Below, in pieces: positions 9,600-20,253 of a stretch of DNA of 21,726 nucleotides. Each line of letters begins with the position of its first letter. The stretch's first letter is position 1. The notes under the pieces are model-generated. The model saw only the letters and a list, made by a program, of their open reading frames with translations. It was not told where the DNA came from and did no database searches. Position numbers and translations under genes: made by a program. The stretch lies in NCBI GenBank assembly GCA_004151065.3, contig NWUY0300011135.1:8978-30703 (forward strand). The letters are read 5' to 3'. This stretch comes from Larix sibirica (taxonomy: Eukaryota; Streptophyta; Pinopsida; Pinales; Pinaceae).

Positions 9600-10800
9600 A
9601 GAAAGTTGAAACATTTATTTCGAATTTTGTTTTAAGATACCCTTAGGAATCCTAGCAATATTCATCTGGAAAACATGAATGCTCTCTAGGACTGCCTTTA
9701 TTAGGAAGAATCTTCCATCTATTACACCAAAGAGAGATTCTAGCTTCTAACTTGTTATATAACCATATGTAGTGCTCAAAGCAATAATTGTTTGGTTTTA
9801 AATGAAAACCAAGATATTTCACCCCTTGATCCATGTCACGTATTTGCATTGGAAAGAGAGGTTCAACTTTCCTTTTTACCTCATAAGTGAGTTCATTGGT
9901 CAAGAGAGTCAACTTGTTCATATTAATTGCCATACTTGTGGCTTTACAATAAAGCTCCAACAATTCCTTATTTTTTTCTATCTTTGTAACTCAACCGTGA
10001 TCAAAGATCATAATATCATCTACAACGAGAAGACATGTAATGTGTATAAAATTTGAGATTTTAATTCCTTTCATTTCTCCTTTAATACAAGAATCTTTAA
10101 TAAGCATACTTAAACCTTTTGCTACCAACATGAATATGAAATGAGATAATGAACAACCTTAGTCTAAGACCTCTAGAAGTCGTAAAGGACTCAAAAGGAG
10201 ACCCTTTTATCAACACTACAAATTAAGCAAAAGTGAGATAACCATGATCCAATTCATAGCGTGCAAGTTCATACCCAATTGGAGTAGTAGTATATGAGAA
10301 ACAACCAATTGACCCTATCATAGGCCATGGGAAGGTCAATTTTCTAGATTACTAAAGGTAACTTCCTTTTCTTAGTTGAATGCAATCTTCCTGAGAAATT
10401 GCCACTACATCATGTGTTTTACAAATGAAGAGGAAACCAAATTTTTCATATGAGACAAAACTAGATAGAATGTCCTTCAACCTATTAGCAATGATTTTGG
10501 ATATCAACTTCTAAATTAAATTGCATAAATATATAGGTCTAAAATCATCAAACGTAGTCGCATCTTGTTTCTTAGGAATGAGGGCTACAAAGGTAGTATT
10601 GTCTCATTGAGTTTCCCCAAAACTTTCCTTGAGGTCCTTGATTCTTCATCAACTTTAATCAAATCATGCTCTAACAAATCAAAGAAGCTCAAATAAAATT
10701 CTATTGACATGCCATATGGTCTTGGGATTTTCCCTTTTCTAAAATAATTAAGTATTGACTTTTTATCTTCACTTGTAATCTCAATTTCCAAATCCCCATT
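9600..10800 (-). pseudogene. Reverse transcriptase domain of LINE element A
   Basis: RT blocks follow in order on the minus strand: KGKIPRPYGMSIEFY (the SPGPDG region, about 10735), [20 protein letters not shown] (about 10590-10525), SKIIANRLKDILSSF (about 10500), THDVVAISQE, motif A KIDLPMAYDRVNW (Asp codon 10335-10337), motif C VVDDIMIF (both Asp at 10015-10020), then INMNKLTLLT, GVKYLGFHLKPN and the thumb (9652-9963, 103 codons open). Unlike element B, both active-site motifs keep their aspartates. It is still dead because stops occur, for example TAG after CNLI near 10510, and the frame changes repeatedly. Confidence 0.88.
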
Positions 10801-11399
10801 CATTCTTTAATCTATAAGATTATTAAACAAGCTTATGATTTTTATAATTTCTCTTATTCTAGAATTTTGGGGATCTTGAAAGAGTGTTTTAAACAGGAGT
10901 CTCTAAACCTTTGCAATATATCTAAAGGTATTTACTTTGGACCCATTTGGATGAAGTATCTCCCATATAATATTAATGTGTCTTATGTGAGTTGCAAATT
11001 TGTGATTTTTTTTTAATCCAAATGTGTTTGCTTTTAAGCCTCCAAATAGTCATCTCTTAACGAACAAATCCTTTTTTTGGGTCTCTGTATCCTTGAGGGT
11101 TTGGGATTTTTCTTTTGAAAATATTCCTTTATTATTTTTTCTCAAAGGGCTTTGATCCCTTCCTCCACCTCTTTTAGGGCATTTTCAGATTTTGCAACAT
11201 AAGAAAAATCCCATTCTTCATTACACTTTTAATTTGTCTAATGTTGTTTACAAATGCTTTATGGTAGAGTCCCCTAATTGAGGATCTAGAGGCTACTAAT
11301 TTTTAATCACAAGGTCCTTAAACTCATCTTCCAACAACTAGGCATGGTTATATTTTAAAGCACTTGGGGGCTTATGATCCAACTATATCCAAATGGAGT

Positions 11400-12060
11400 G
11401 GGTTTGGTAGATGATCTAAAGCTTCCCTTGTTCCAACCACATTTAGTTTTCAAATTCTCAGTTAGACATTCATTCATCATGAATCTATCCAATCTTTTAG
11501 CAAAACTTTATTTGCCTCTTTTGGAATTTCTCAAGGGTGTGAGAGGCTCCACATCTACTAGGTGAAAAGGCTCAAATATTTGAACAAAGTAATTTTCAAG
11601 AGGATCCATTTTAGCAACCTTCCCCCAAAATTCTCCATGATTAAGAGTCAGGTTCAAATCTCCTCCCATAATCACCTTTCTCCCACACAGTAAACTTGAG
11701 ACTGCAATATTGTCCCAGAAAAGTATTCTTTCCTCACAGGGCCCATACACATTGAACAACATAATCTAATTCTAGAACTCCTTTGACGCCAAATACACCA
11801 AAGTACCCAAGTTCAAAATTGAGGAAGCAATAACATCAAACTTAGAATTCAAACCAATGCCTAAATGACCAGACAAACCTTCAAGATCTAAAGTACATAA
11901 ATTCCACTCTTTTAAAAATAGAAGCGAAGAATTTTAAAGCCTTATCTCCAGAACACATTGTTTCTTGTAACATAACTACATTAGGCTTATATATAGAAAA
12001 TAGTCTTTTGAGGGCTTGTTGTTTGTGGTCCCACCCCTCAAGCTTTGGAGAGTACAATCA
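11400..12060 (-). pseudogene. AP endonuclease domain of LINE element A, broken
   Basis: This domain nicks the target DNA for target-primed reverse transcription. The minus strand shows QQALKRLFSIYKPNVVMLQE with the catalytic Glu of QET at 11962-11964, then after several breaks NVYGPCEERILFWDNI, and the MGGDLNLTLNHGEF motif with catalytic Asp at 11658-11660 and Asn at 11652-11654. It continues to FHLVDVEPLTP and the RLDRFM block. The SDHxP motif near the end is not readable. The longest open part is 11508-11762 (84 codons). Several stops and shifts inactivate it. Confidence 0.87.
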
Positions 12061-12839
12061 TTTGTTAAATTGTCTATGGGCTTTCCTCACTCTAAAGGCC
12101 CTGTGACAATGATCAACTGTTTCCCATCTCTAATTTATTGCTTTTTTTTGCACATGGCCATTGATATATGAGTTCCTCCCAAGGAAGGAATTCCTTTATC
12201 CATGGTCAATACGAAACCCTCGGAAGCCTCCTCCCCATCATTTCTCAGAAGTCTCCTCCCTATCATTTTTAGATCTCGAAAGATAGGAGGATTTCAAGTT
12301 AGGTTTATAGGATTTCTCTTTAAGTTTCAGTGAAATATTTTATAACAAATACACCAAACCCTCCCGCTCTTTCTTGACTAGGAATGAACCTAAGGCATAT
12401 TGTCCAATATCTCTAGAAGTATTGCAACTTGGCTAGAAGAAACCCCTCCACCAGGCCTTGTTTCTAAGGGTAGAAGAGGGGTATTTTTTTAAACAACCTC
12501 AACGATAACCCCTTCCAAGGAATGATCAATGGGCATGGTCCCCCCTACAATTTCTTTAATATTAAATGTCACCTCTTTACAAGGATAAAAGTGACCAATT
12601 TTCTCTTCAAGAAAACATGTAGTGGGAACTGAGGAATCCATAACTTTTATTGGAGTGTTCAAGCTCAAAGCAAGAGATTATTTATAGATGTATTGTATGA
12701 TAAGCTTGCATAAAGGGAAAGGGATTGCCAGCCTTTGAAGAAACAAAGTAGGTCTGTTTGTTCTCATCCTCAATTTTTCCCGTATCTACTGAAGGTTTCT
12801 CCTTCTTCACCACAGTTTTTGACCCAAATTAATTTAGGA

Positions 12840-13811
12840 CTACTTGATAACTTTCCTCCTACCAAACCATTTTCCCTCAAATGAATGGCCTCGTAAAAAA
12901 ATCCACATCAAAAGGGAGTTTCCAATAATCAAGCTTGTAATAAAAATTTTGAGACCCCACTCTATCTCCTTATCTTCCAGTAGCCCTTCCTGTAAATCCA
13001 ATTCAACCAGGATGCGATCCATCCTGCAATTGAGGTTTTGCAACCTCCTAGTATCATATTTAACAAATATTCCAATAGAATTTACCACCATTTCCAAGAT
13101 TTTACCATGCCACAATTCCAAGGGGCACCTTGGTAACAAAACCCAAGCCTTTTTCAGATAGCTTGGTTCTCTTCTTGAGTCAAATCTCAACTCCCATTTT
13201 TTGAGGCAAAGTCTTGAGGGTCTCCACCACCATTTTTTCCCACCACTAGTAATGAATCCTCTTCTTTCATAATAAAACATAACCATATGTGGACCAAAAC
13301 ATGGAAGGGAGGATTGTAGCCTCGAAAAGGCCTCCATTTCTCTTCTAGCCATCCCTTTAAAGTCTTTTTCTTGACCATTTTACCCATAAATATTCCCACC
13401 ACAACCGTTGTTGTTAGAACTTCCACTTCATACATTTGCACATCCTCACCCATGAACATATTCACACAATCAAGGTGAGACTGAATACACTTCCTTTTTT
13501 GAGTTTGTGAAGCCTCCTTCCCTTTTCCCTCTGCTTCTTTTGTATTCAAGCCCTCTTCTTGATCTATCAATGCCCCATGTTATGGGTTTTCTTGGTTTCC
13601 TGATACCCAGAAACCCTACCTCTCTAGGGTTGTGACTATTTAGACTTGTCGAATCATCCTTGGCATTGTCCTCAAGTACACATGATGTCCTAACAACTGT
13701 CTCTGTTTCCATGGGCCTATTGCCACCTACCTATTCCATAGTATGATGCTCCTTTGGAGGATCTACCAATATCATCTCAGATGTTGGTTTGGACATACCC
13801 CAAATATCCAT
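12840..13811 (-). pseudogene. LINE ORF1 protein with DUF4283 domain, frameshifted
   Basis: ORF1 proteins of plant LINEs bind RNA and form the particle that carries the element. The likely start is the ATG at 13811-13809 (MDIWGMSKPTSEM), followed by a low-complexity N-terminus. The DUF4283 domain begins near LKGWLEEKWRPFRGY (about 13350) and continues as PSRLCLKKWELRFD, AWVLLPRCPLELWHG, IGIFVKYDT and RILVELDLQEGLLED (about 13210-12970), close to the family pattern. At least two frame changes are needed to read it (around 13480 and 13250), and an early TAG falls after DPPKEHHTME near 13730. The CCHC zinc knuckle that normally follows YWKLPF cannot be read in any frame near 12920-12850, so it has been lost. 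A family assignment from DUF4283 is firm. Confidence 0.85.
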
Positions 13812-14373
13812 GAGCTCTTGATATGTGTAGAACAAAAACTTAGGAATTTGCTCCTCCCCTTATCCGTAGTTGACTAGTTCCCGCATACTCCCATAACCAT
13901 TGATGGTTATTCATGCTAGAAGTGAATTTGTTTTAAGGATTATGCAACAAATGTTACTAATCAATCAAATCAAACAAGAGTCTGACATATCCCCCAAATT
14001 GATTGATGGAGACATTAGGGCAGCATTGGTTGTACCAAAATCAACTAGTTGCAATCCAATCTCTATCTATATCACTACTCCTGAAATCCCAGAGGGAAGT
14101 CATTCTCCTTAATCTTACTTATTCTAGTCGATGCTTTTCATCCCAATGAAGAATTGAGAGTTCTTTAGAGATTGAAATCCCATGCCACAAAGACACCCAT
14201 TACCATAAACCCTGCATAAACATCATTATTGTTGGCCCTCTTCCATTTTAAACCTCCCAATACTTAGCTTTTGTGATTCTTTAGATCACCAATTAATTCA
14301 TTAAGCTAGGTATAATGATTCACAATATTCCTCGATCTTCATCATTTGTTTCTATTTGTTTTGATACTCCACT
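13812..14373. other. Region upstream of LINE ORF1, no gene
   Basis: On the minus strand this lies 5' of LINE ORF1 and may include the LINE 5' UTR. A plus-strand frame (13900-14112, 70 codons) has no recognisable motif. Nothing else is supported. Confidence 0.4.
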
Positions 14374-14961
14374 GACACTAGTATTTGAAGCCTCAATTCT
14401 TGATGGCCTAACCTCCAATACTCTCTACATCAAATCCAACATCTATTACACACCTCCTCTCATAGAATAAATTATTTCTCTACAAATATATGGTGGATTA
14501 GAGCACAATTCTCCTTTGCAAATGCAAATTTCTTCTTTCTAATTCATGGTATATTTTCTTCCCTTTGATTGTAGCTAGGGTCTAGGTCAAGTTCTCATTC
14601 GAATGGCAAGTAGGGTAGGCAGATTTATTCCTTTCTTCCATGGTGATGGCCCAATTTGTATTCACATATATTTTTTTGGGTTGACCATGTAAAAAATATG
14701 GCCTCAATGAGAATAGATGTTTTTCTTAGTCTACAGAACATCTTGAACACCACCTATTTACCTTCCAATTGCCACTTATTGCTCAAGATCCATTAAATCA
14801 TTGACCAAGGATTGTTCACAATAGACATGTCAAAAGAAAATCCCATCAATGCCTTACACATTTACAAGAGAAAGTAATTAATTTCAATCTTTTAAGTATT
14901 ATATTATTTCTAATATTTTCTCTTGATACATGGGAAATTGGTTCATGACATCCCCCCCTCA
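14374..14961 (-). mobile_element. Possible LTR edge with polypurine tract
   Basis: On the minus strand, a purine run (GAGGGGGGGA, 14960-14951) is followed immediately by TG at 14950, then TCATGAACCAATTTCC. This polypurine-tract/TG arrangement marks the start of a 3' LTR in plant LTR retrotransposons. Going on, near 14373-14359 there is 'CAGTGGAGTATCAAAAC', loosely like an LTR end CA plus a degraded primer-binding site for tRNA-iMet (usual core TGGTATCAGAGC). That would make an LTR of about 575 bp. No gag or pol is readable on either side, and I found no second LTR. The PPT/TG edge is suggestive; the other end is weak. Confidence 0.35.
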
Positions 14962-15300
14962 AATTTTTGATGTACAACAATCTTAATCTCATCCTTGCCA
15001 AAACTTTTGTGTGAGATCAAACATTTTTAAATTTTTTTTTTTCTAAATTATTCAAACCTTTATCTTCTCTCAAATTTTCAAAATAGCAATTTTTATTATT
15101 ATGAATGTAGATAGAACAACCAACATCAATAAATTAGTATATGATCTAACAAAACCACCAATAGCATCATGTGAATAAGTTATCTTATATTCCAACATTT
15201 AAACATCTCCCTCGTAGTTAATGGTAGATCTGTTTGTTATTAAGCTCCCTCAAGAACCCTTTCCTAGTCACGGTAAGGAGGTTCTTGGCACGATACAACT

Positions 15301-15721
15301 CATAACTCATAGACTATTTAGTAGTGATGCAACTATTGAGGGTTTCTCAACCAAAACTGTCCATTGGCAAGTCCAAGAAAGTGTGACTTTCTCATAGAAC
15401 AATTTAGTTTGGATTATGGTTTTGTGGCTTTCTCATAGAACAATTTAGTTTGGATTATGATTTTTATGGCAATGATCTTTGCCTATCATCACAATTATAT
15501 ATATCGATCCATTATACATTCATAACTCATAGACTATTGAGGGTTTCTCAATCAAAACTATTGTTTGGCAAGTCCAAGAAAACGTGACTTTCTCATGGAA
15601 CAATTTAGTTTAGATTATGGTTTTGTGGCTTTCTCATAGAACAATTTAGTTTGGATTATGATTTTTTATGGCAATGATCTTTGCCTATCATCACAATTAT
15701 ATATATCGATCCATTATACAT
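15301..15721. repeat. Two-copy tandem duplication, about 220-bp unit with nested 41-bp repeat
   Basis: 'CATAACTCATAGACTATT' starts at 15301 and again at 15521. Both copies run through 'gagggtttctcaa', 'ggcaagtccaagaaa', 'ctttctcat-gaacaatttag' and end in 'atatatcgatccattataca'. Copy 2 is about 20 bp shorter because it lacks the 'tagtagtgatgcaac' piece. Inside each copy 'CTTTCTCATAGAACAATTTA' occurs twice, 41 bp apart (15387 and 15428 in copy 1). Divergence is low. Confidence 0.93.
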
Positions 15722-16140
15722 TAGCTTAATTAATATCATGTTCCATAATAAAAAATATATAACAATATGAGTTATAATATTCACTTGTAAATACAATACA
15801 CATAATTAATTACATGTAAATATATATTATTTATTACATGTAAATATATATTATTTAGCGTGGTGATACATATGAATGTGTATTAGTTAAAACAATGCAA
15901 TATTACACATGATAATTGGAATTGGAGTAAATATTAGTATAAAAGTTGATACCTCCTATCTTAATATGGAATACTTAATACAAAATACATTTTACTTTAC
16001 TTAAATACTCTTCAACCAAAATAATGTACTCTCTATTTTATATTATATAAAAACTATTAATTAATTATTCATTATTACATAATGGAACTTAAATATTTAA
16101 CTTGTTAATTTTTCAAATCTTAACCCAGTGTTATATATTA

Positions 16141-16260
16141 TAAATATAATAACAACCATCATCTCAACCACTTAAAAAATAATAACCATCTTAATATATT
16201 AAAATATAATAATAACCATCATCTCAACCCCTTGAAAAATAATAACCATCTTGTTAACCT
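16141..16260. repeat. Two-copy tandem duplication, 60-bp unit
   Basis: Positions 16141-16200 and 16201-16260 match base for base at about 90 percent, both with 'aaccatcatctcaacc' followed by 'aaaataataaccatctt'. The flanks are unrelated AT-rich DNA. Confidence 0.92.
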
Positions 16261-16515
16261 ATCGAGAGTTTTCAATTTTCAATGACATACTTATTTTAAA
16301 TTTATAAAACCATACATTTTAAAAAATGATCTCAATTATCCCTTTTGATAATTCAAAATTCCTTTCTTTGAACACTATACCAAAAAGTAATATATTTACT
16401 TCTTATTTACTAAAAGACATAAGAAAGTAAATTTATGCAATTTATTTGCTTTATCACTTAAATATGCTTATACCATAAATGTCTACCAAAAGAACTTTAT
16501 GACTTTTGTCAATTT

Positions 16516-16710
16516 ACATTACCCACATTGATATCTAAGAAACGTGGAAGAATACATTACCTACATTGATATCTAAGAAAGCTGGGAAGAATACATTGTG
16601 CTATGAAGTTTTTTAGAATTATAAAATTATTTCCTAATAATGACTATAGCTTTTTATATTTTTATTTTTTCGACATATAATGTGGGAAGAATACATTGTG
16701 CTATGAAGTT
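16516..16710. repeat. Interlocking short repeats (38-bp and ~97-bp spacing)
   Basis: 'acccacattgatatctaaga' at 16521 recurs as 'acctacattgatatctaaga' at 16559 (38-bp spacing). Separately, 'GGGAAGAATACATTGTGCTA' followed by 'TGAAGTTTT' occurs near 16584 and 16682 (about 97-98 bp apart), and 'gggaagaatacatt' appears again near 16718. The 3' part of the first repeat is thus the 5' part of the second, which points to repeated slippage at the same spot. Confidence 0.8.
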
Positions 16711-17844
16711 TTCCAAGGGAAGAATACATTCTGATATAAAGTTTTATAACATGTAATTTATTTTTTCAACATGTAGTATTATATTATTATTTGATATAAA
16801 TATTTTAATATTTTATATTATAAAAGAATATTAACATTATCCCAAGTTACAACAAGTCCCATATACTAAATTATAATGTCTCTAAATTCAATAATATTAT
16901 AAATATATTATTATGAAATTTATATATAGTTTACAATTCTATTATATCAATATGAATCTAAGGTTTACGATCACCATAATTTTTTTTTCCAGCAGAAAAA
17001 AAATAAAAATCGTACTATTGCTATTCAAACCGAATCAAATAGTACAATGATAGTTAAGTACATTGAAGATTCAAGATGTCATCTTATGATCTTGTTCTCA
17101 AAAAGAAGCATCAAGCTTAACTGCTATACAAAAAAGGAATTTGCCAATAAAAAAGACTTCTCAAAATGTCTTACATCAGTACAAAATAGAACCCAAATTA
17201 AAAGAAAAACAAGTTACCCCTGTCCAACAAACTGGAATCCATCCATTCTTCCCAAAACAAAAAGCCTTCTATCCCTTCAAATGCTTGATTTTTTTATAAT
17301 TTAATTAAATAATATAAATTTATTAATAATCATTTTCACTATTTCATATCAATAAATCATCATTGTTTATATATACTTTCTTATTAAAAAGTTACAACCT
17401 CGACCCATCACATCCAAATCTCAAGCCTATTAAAAGCCAAAATATATGCCCATTCAAAACCAAATCACATCCCTTTCGAGGGCGAACTCGCATGCTCATT
17501 ATATGTTATAATACGTGCCATAATACATTTTCCCATTAGGTGGCAAACTTGTCAATTAGGAGGGCTATCTCATTAGAAACTCATAAACTTTCACATTGAG
17601 GGCCACAATATGAGTGCAGTAAACGATATACAACAGTTTTGGTAAGTAATACATTGAAAGAGAGCTCCTTATAACTTAACCATAAGAGGGAAAAAAGGAA
17701 GGAGCTGGCATCATGTACACATAAATTTTATGTTCCAATTAAGAATCTCAATTTAACAAATATGTATTACAAAATGCTTTGGTGAAAATAGTAGCTACTT
17801 TATTATTTTAGATCTTAGTTTTGTGTCAAATTTTGTTTGTACTA

Positions 17845-17914
17845 GTCGCTTTAAAAAAATACATAAATAACTTTATTTAGTCGCTTTAAAAAAATACATA
17901 AATAACTTTATTTA
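17845..17914. repeat. Perfect two-copy tandem duplication, 35-bp unit
   Basis: 'GTCGCTTTAAAAAAATACAT' followed by 'AAATAACTTTATTTA' is present twice back to back (17845-17879 and 17880-17914) without a difference. An N follows immediately, so assembly at this spot may be unsure. Confidence 0.93.
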
Positions 17915-17978
17915 NTATGCTCAAAAGTAATGTGTTCATGTTTAGAAATCTCATCAATTGTGTACAACAATCTTTTTT

Positions 17979-18094
17979 TATGATATATTTAATATATTTA
18001 AAATAATATGAATTTATCGAGATTAATATTTTGTATTATGATATATTTAATATATTTAAAATAAGATGAATTTATCAAGATTAATATTTTGTAT
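17979..18094. repeat. Two-copy tandem duplication, 58-bp unit
   Basis: 'ATGATATATTTAATATATTT' starts at 17980 and at 18038, each time followed by 'aaaataa-atgaatttatc-a' and 'gattaatattttgtatt'. The two copies differ at only a few positions. Confidence 0.92.
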
Positions 18095-18640
18095 TTGATA
18101 TTTTTGTAAATTGACTATGTTATTATTGAATTATTTTAATAATTTTAATCAAGGTTGTTGTTTAAGAGGAAACTTAACTCAAATGCCAAGTAAATAATTA
18201 TAATCATGCTTCCTTCTGCGAACATCCACTGCCTTCAAATATATATTCACAAGAAGCATACGTTCATAGATGTGTTAATCCCTCATATATTTAAATAATA
18301 AGTTACCCACAAACAACATACACTTAGAGATGTGTTATTCCTTGACGATTTTAAATGGCAAGTTATCCACAAGTATGGGTGTCATATAAACTCATTGAAG
18401 AGTTTTTTTTCACACACACAAAAAAAAACTATACTTGTATTAAGTATATGTCAAGATGGTCTTACAAATTTAGCAGACTGATATCCTCCAAAGAGTACAG
18501 ATATATAGTGTCAAGTCAATATATAGTGCAAATACCCCCGCACATAATAGACAACCAGGGCACAAACATATAATAGTACATACTCCCTAGGTAAAAACAA
18601 TCCAAAGAATAGATATAGACATGTGACAAGTATGATAGTT

Positions 18641-18677
18641 TCTAGCTTATTGGACAGATATAGTCCAATAAGCTAGA
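18641..18677. repeat. Perfect inverted repeat, 15-bp arms, 7-nt loop
   Basis: TCTAGCTTATTGGAC (18641-18655) is followed by AGATATA and then the exact reverse complement of the first arm (18663-18677). As RNA it would form an uninterrupted 15-bp hairpin. No poly-T tract or open frame ends here, so it does not look like a terminator. It could be the remnant of a small foldback element, but the pairing stops outside the arms and no target-site duplication is seen. Confidence 0.9.
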
Positions 18678-19421
18678 TTAGTGATATACTGTTATCTGAA
18701 AACTACAAACCAAAAAAGTAGTATCAAAAAATGATGTAAAAACTCCAAAACCGCCAAGTTATGGAGCCCTCCATAGATATAATATTGCCTACCAAAATAT
18801 AGAAGTGGTAATATAATTGTCTTCCCTCAAGTCTCAGGAAGCCAAGAATAAAAAAACCTGGGAGTCAAACCAATCTATGATAAAAAGAATCAACAAGCTG
18901 GTTGAATCTTCTCCAGGGGATTCTCTCGATCATGGGAAACCTGTAATAACATCAAAACTGCGTTGAAATTATATTCTAGACCATGTAGCTCATAAAATCT
19001 ATAAAAATATCCCCACAAATAAATGTAGTAAGATAAAAAAAAGGATGCATGAATGATAATCCAATGTAAGTGAAAAATATCTGTGAATGTGAGTCCCCCT
19101 GTCCAAAAACCTGGCATGAACACAAATGAAGCAGTTGAATATGTATATATCCCAAAAAATGAAAAAATCCCTGTAGATGGAGACTGTAAAATATAAGGAG
19201 ATCCCAACCGATGCCACTATTGATATAAGAATCAACACTACCAATAAGGACTGCTAAAAAGAAATGTGACATCGCCCATCCAAATCTACAAGGGTTTCTG
19301 AGATCCCCTGACTGTGGGAATTAAACAAGGAAAACTAATAAAAGTTGATATGTTGAAAATATATACTATAAATAAAATTTTAGACCAATAATTGAAGGTC
19401 ATGACACTGATAGTAGCACCA
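18678..19421. other. Spacer with hydrophobic open frames, no gene assigned
   Basis: On the minus strand, three overlapping frames (18890-19244, up to 105 codons) are rich in Phe, Leu, Ile and Tyr. All three frames being open and hydrophobic at once is what T-rich DNA gives, and I find no reliable family match. The part next to 19422 may be the 3' UTR of LINE element C, but no poly(A) tail (poly-T on the plus strand) is present. Confidence 0.4.
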
Positions 19422-20253
19422 CTATAGCAGCTGATAAATATGAGCAAAACCTTCATTGACTATCTCACCCTTTAAAATCATATGGAATACCATTTTTCCT
19501 TCAATAGTATGAAGAGCAATTTTCAATAACGCATCTGCTTCTTGATTGAAAACCCGGAAGATATAGAGGAAGTTTATCTCTACAAAAGAAGAGATTAAAT
19601 CCTTGATTTTCTTCATGCAAGGATTTAAGTGGGAAGCTTGAAGTCTTCTTTTGTGGGTAGCCCAATCAATAATACACTTTGAGTCTCCGACCACTTGAAT
19701 TGATGATATATTTTTTGATTTGGCAAAGTAGAGTAACATCCAAAGTGCTAGAAGCTCACTTCGAGTATTCGTCCCTACTCCACAATTCATATATATCTTG
19801 TAACAACAAGAACTATCCATCCATATAACAACCCTTGACAACCCCCACCAAAGTCGCATTCGACTGAAATGCACTGTCGAAGTAGAATCTACAACAATCC
19901 AAAGAAAAGGTGGGAGGCAAGCAATTCCTTATAGATTTTGGAGTTTCATGATCCCCACCAATGTGAACCTCCAAATATGTAGCTAAATCTCTATAGAAAA
20001 CTAGAGGAGCTCTCCATAAATTCCAATAAAAAATAAGTCTATTCCGAGCCTTCCATATTTCCCAACAAGTGAATATGGGAAGTTTTAGCCAATTCGATTT
20101 TTCATCCATCCAAATAGTCATGCACCTGCCTAGGGTTTCACCAATCCAATCACCAGTAAAATTTAGATGAATTTTTAGATGAGACCAAACTTCTTTGGAA
20201 TAAGCACAGGAAATGAAAATATGCTCAACCATCTTTGTATCACATCTACACAA
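19422..20253 (-). pseudogene. zf-RVT end and RNase H domain of element C, one frameshift
   Basis: Two overlapping frames (20253-19813 and 19874-19422) together make the C-terminus. The first carries the zinc-binding end, EIWKARNRLIFYW and FYFDSAF with catalytic Asp at 19876-19878. The second carries TNTRSELLALW (Glu at 19755-19757), VVGDSKCIIDW (Asp at 19683-19685) and FNQEADALLK (Asp at 19533-19535). So all four RNase H catalytic carboxylates are present. A one-base frame change lies between FDSAF and the VVIWMDSS part, near 19830-19845. The typical FDGA is FDSA here. The C-terminal frame is otherwise clean for 150 codons. Confidence 0.87.

Larger units (their letters stand above)
8399..13811 (-). 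mobile_element. LINE (L1-type) element A, nearly full length but 3'-truncated
   Basis: Read on the minus strand, this 5.4-kb segment has the complete plant LINE order: ORF1 with DUF4283 (13811-12840), AP endonuclease (about 12060-11400), linker (about 11380-10810), RT (about 10800-9600), post-RT region (about 9560-9130), zf-RVT (about 9065-8700) and the opening of RNase H (FFDGASQG, about 8432-8405). All parts carry stops or frame changes, so it is inactive. The 3' end is cut inside RNase H at about 8399, where the sequence switches to element B instead of continuing to a 3' UTR and poly(A). I could not define the 5' end or a target-site duplication. Confidence 0.88.
14962..17040. other. Very AT-rich spacer
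   Basis: No gene is recognised. A T run (about 15030-15042) and long A/T tracts dominate, particularly at 15720-16980. Several tandem duplications are listed separately. If the PPT at 14951-14960 is real, an LTR retrotransposon body would be expected here on the minus strand, but no integrase, RT or gag motif can be read. Confidence 0.55.
17041..18640. other. AT-rich spacer, no gene recognised
   Basis: The plus-strand frames at 17047-17304 (85 codons) and 18355-18573 (72 codons) are rich in Lys, Ser and Ile as expected from AT-rich DNA and have no known motif. An N lies at 17915. Two perfect or nearly perfect tandem duplications are listed separately. Confidence 0.5.

Noticed and set aside
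9802-10056. Plus-strand frame of 84 codons
   Set aside because: It is the shadow of the LINE RT frame on the opposite strand, including motif C.
12844-13161. Plus-strand frame of 105 codons
   Set aside because: It lies opposite the DUF4283 region of LINE ORF1, which gives a clear family match on the minus strand.
15301-15721. Possible CRISPR-like or satellite array
   Set aside because: Only two copies without regular spacers, and the genome is a plant genome.
18890-19272. Hydrophobic minus-strand frames with a short stretch (TGGLTFTDIFHLH) that recalls the 'TGGLWLTDIAHHH' region of photosystem I core proteins
   Set aside because: The likeness covers only about ten residues, the flanks do not fit, and three frames are open and hydrophobic at once as expected of T-rich DNA. 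A plastid-DNA insertion should also match at nucleotide level over longer stretches.
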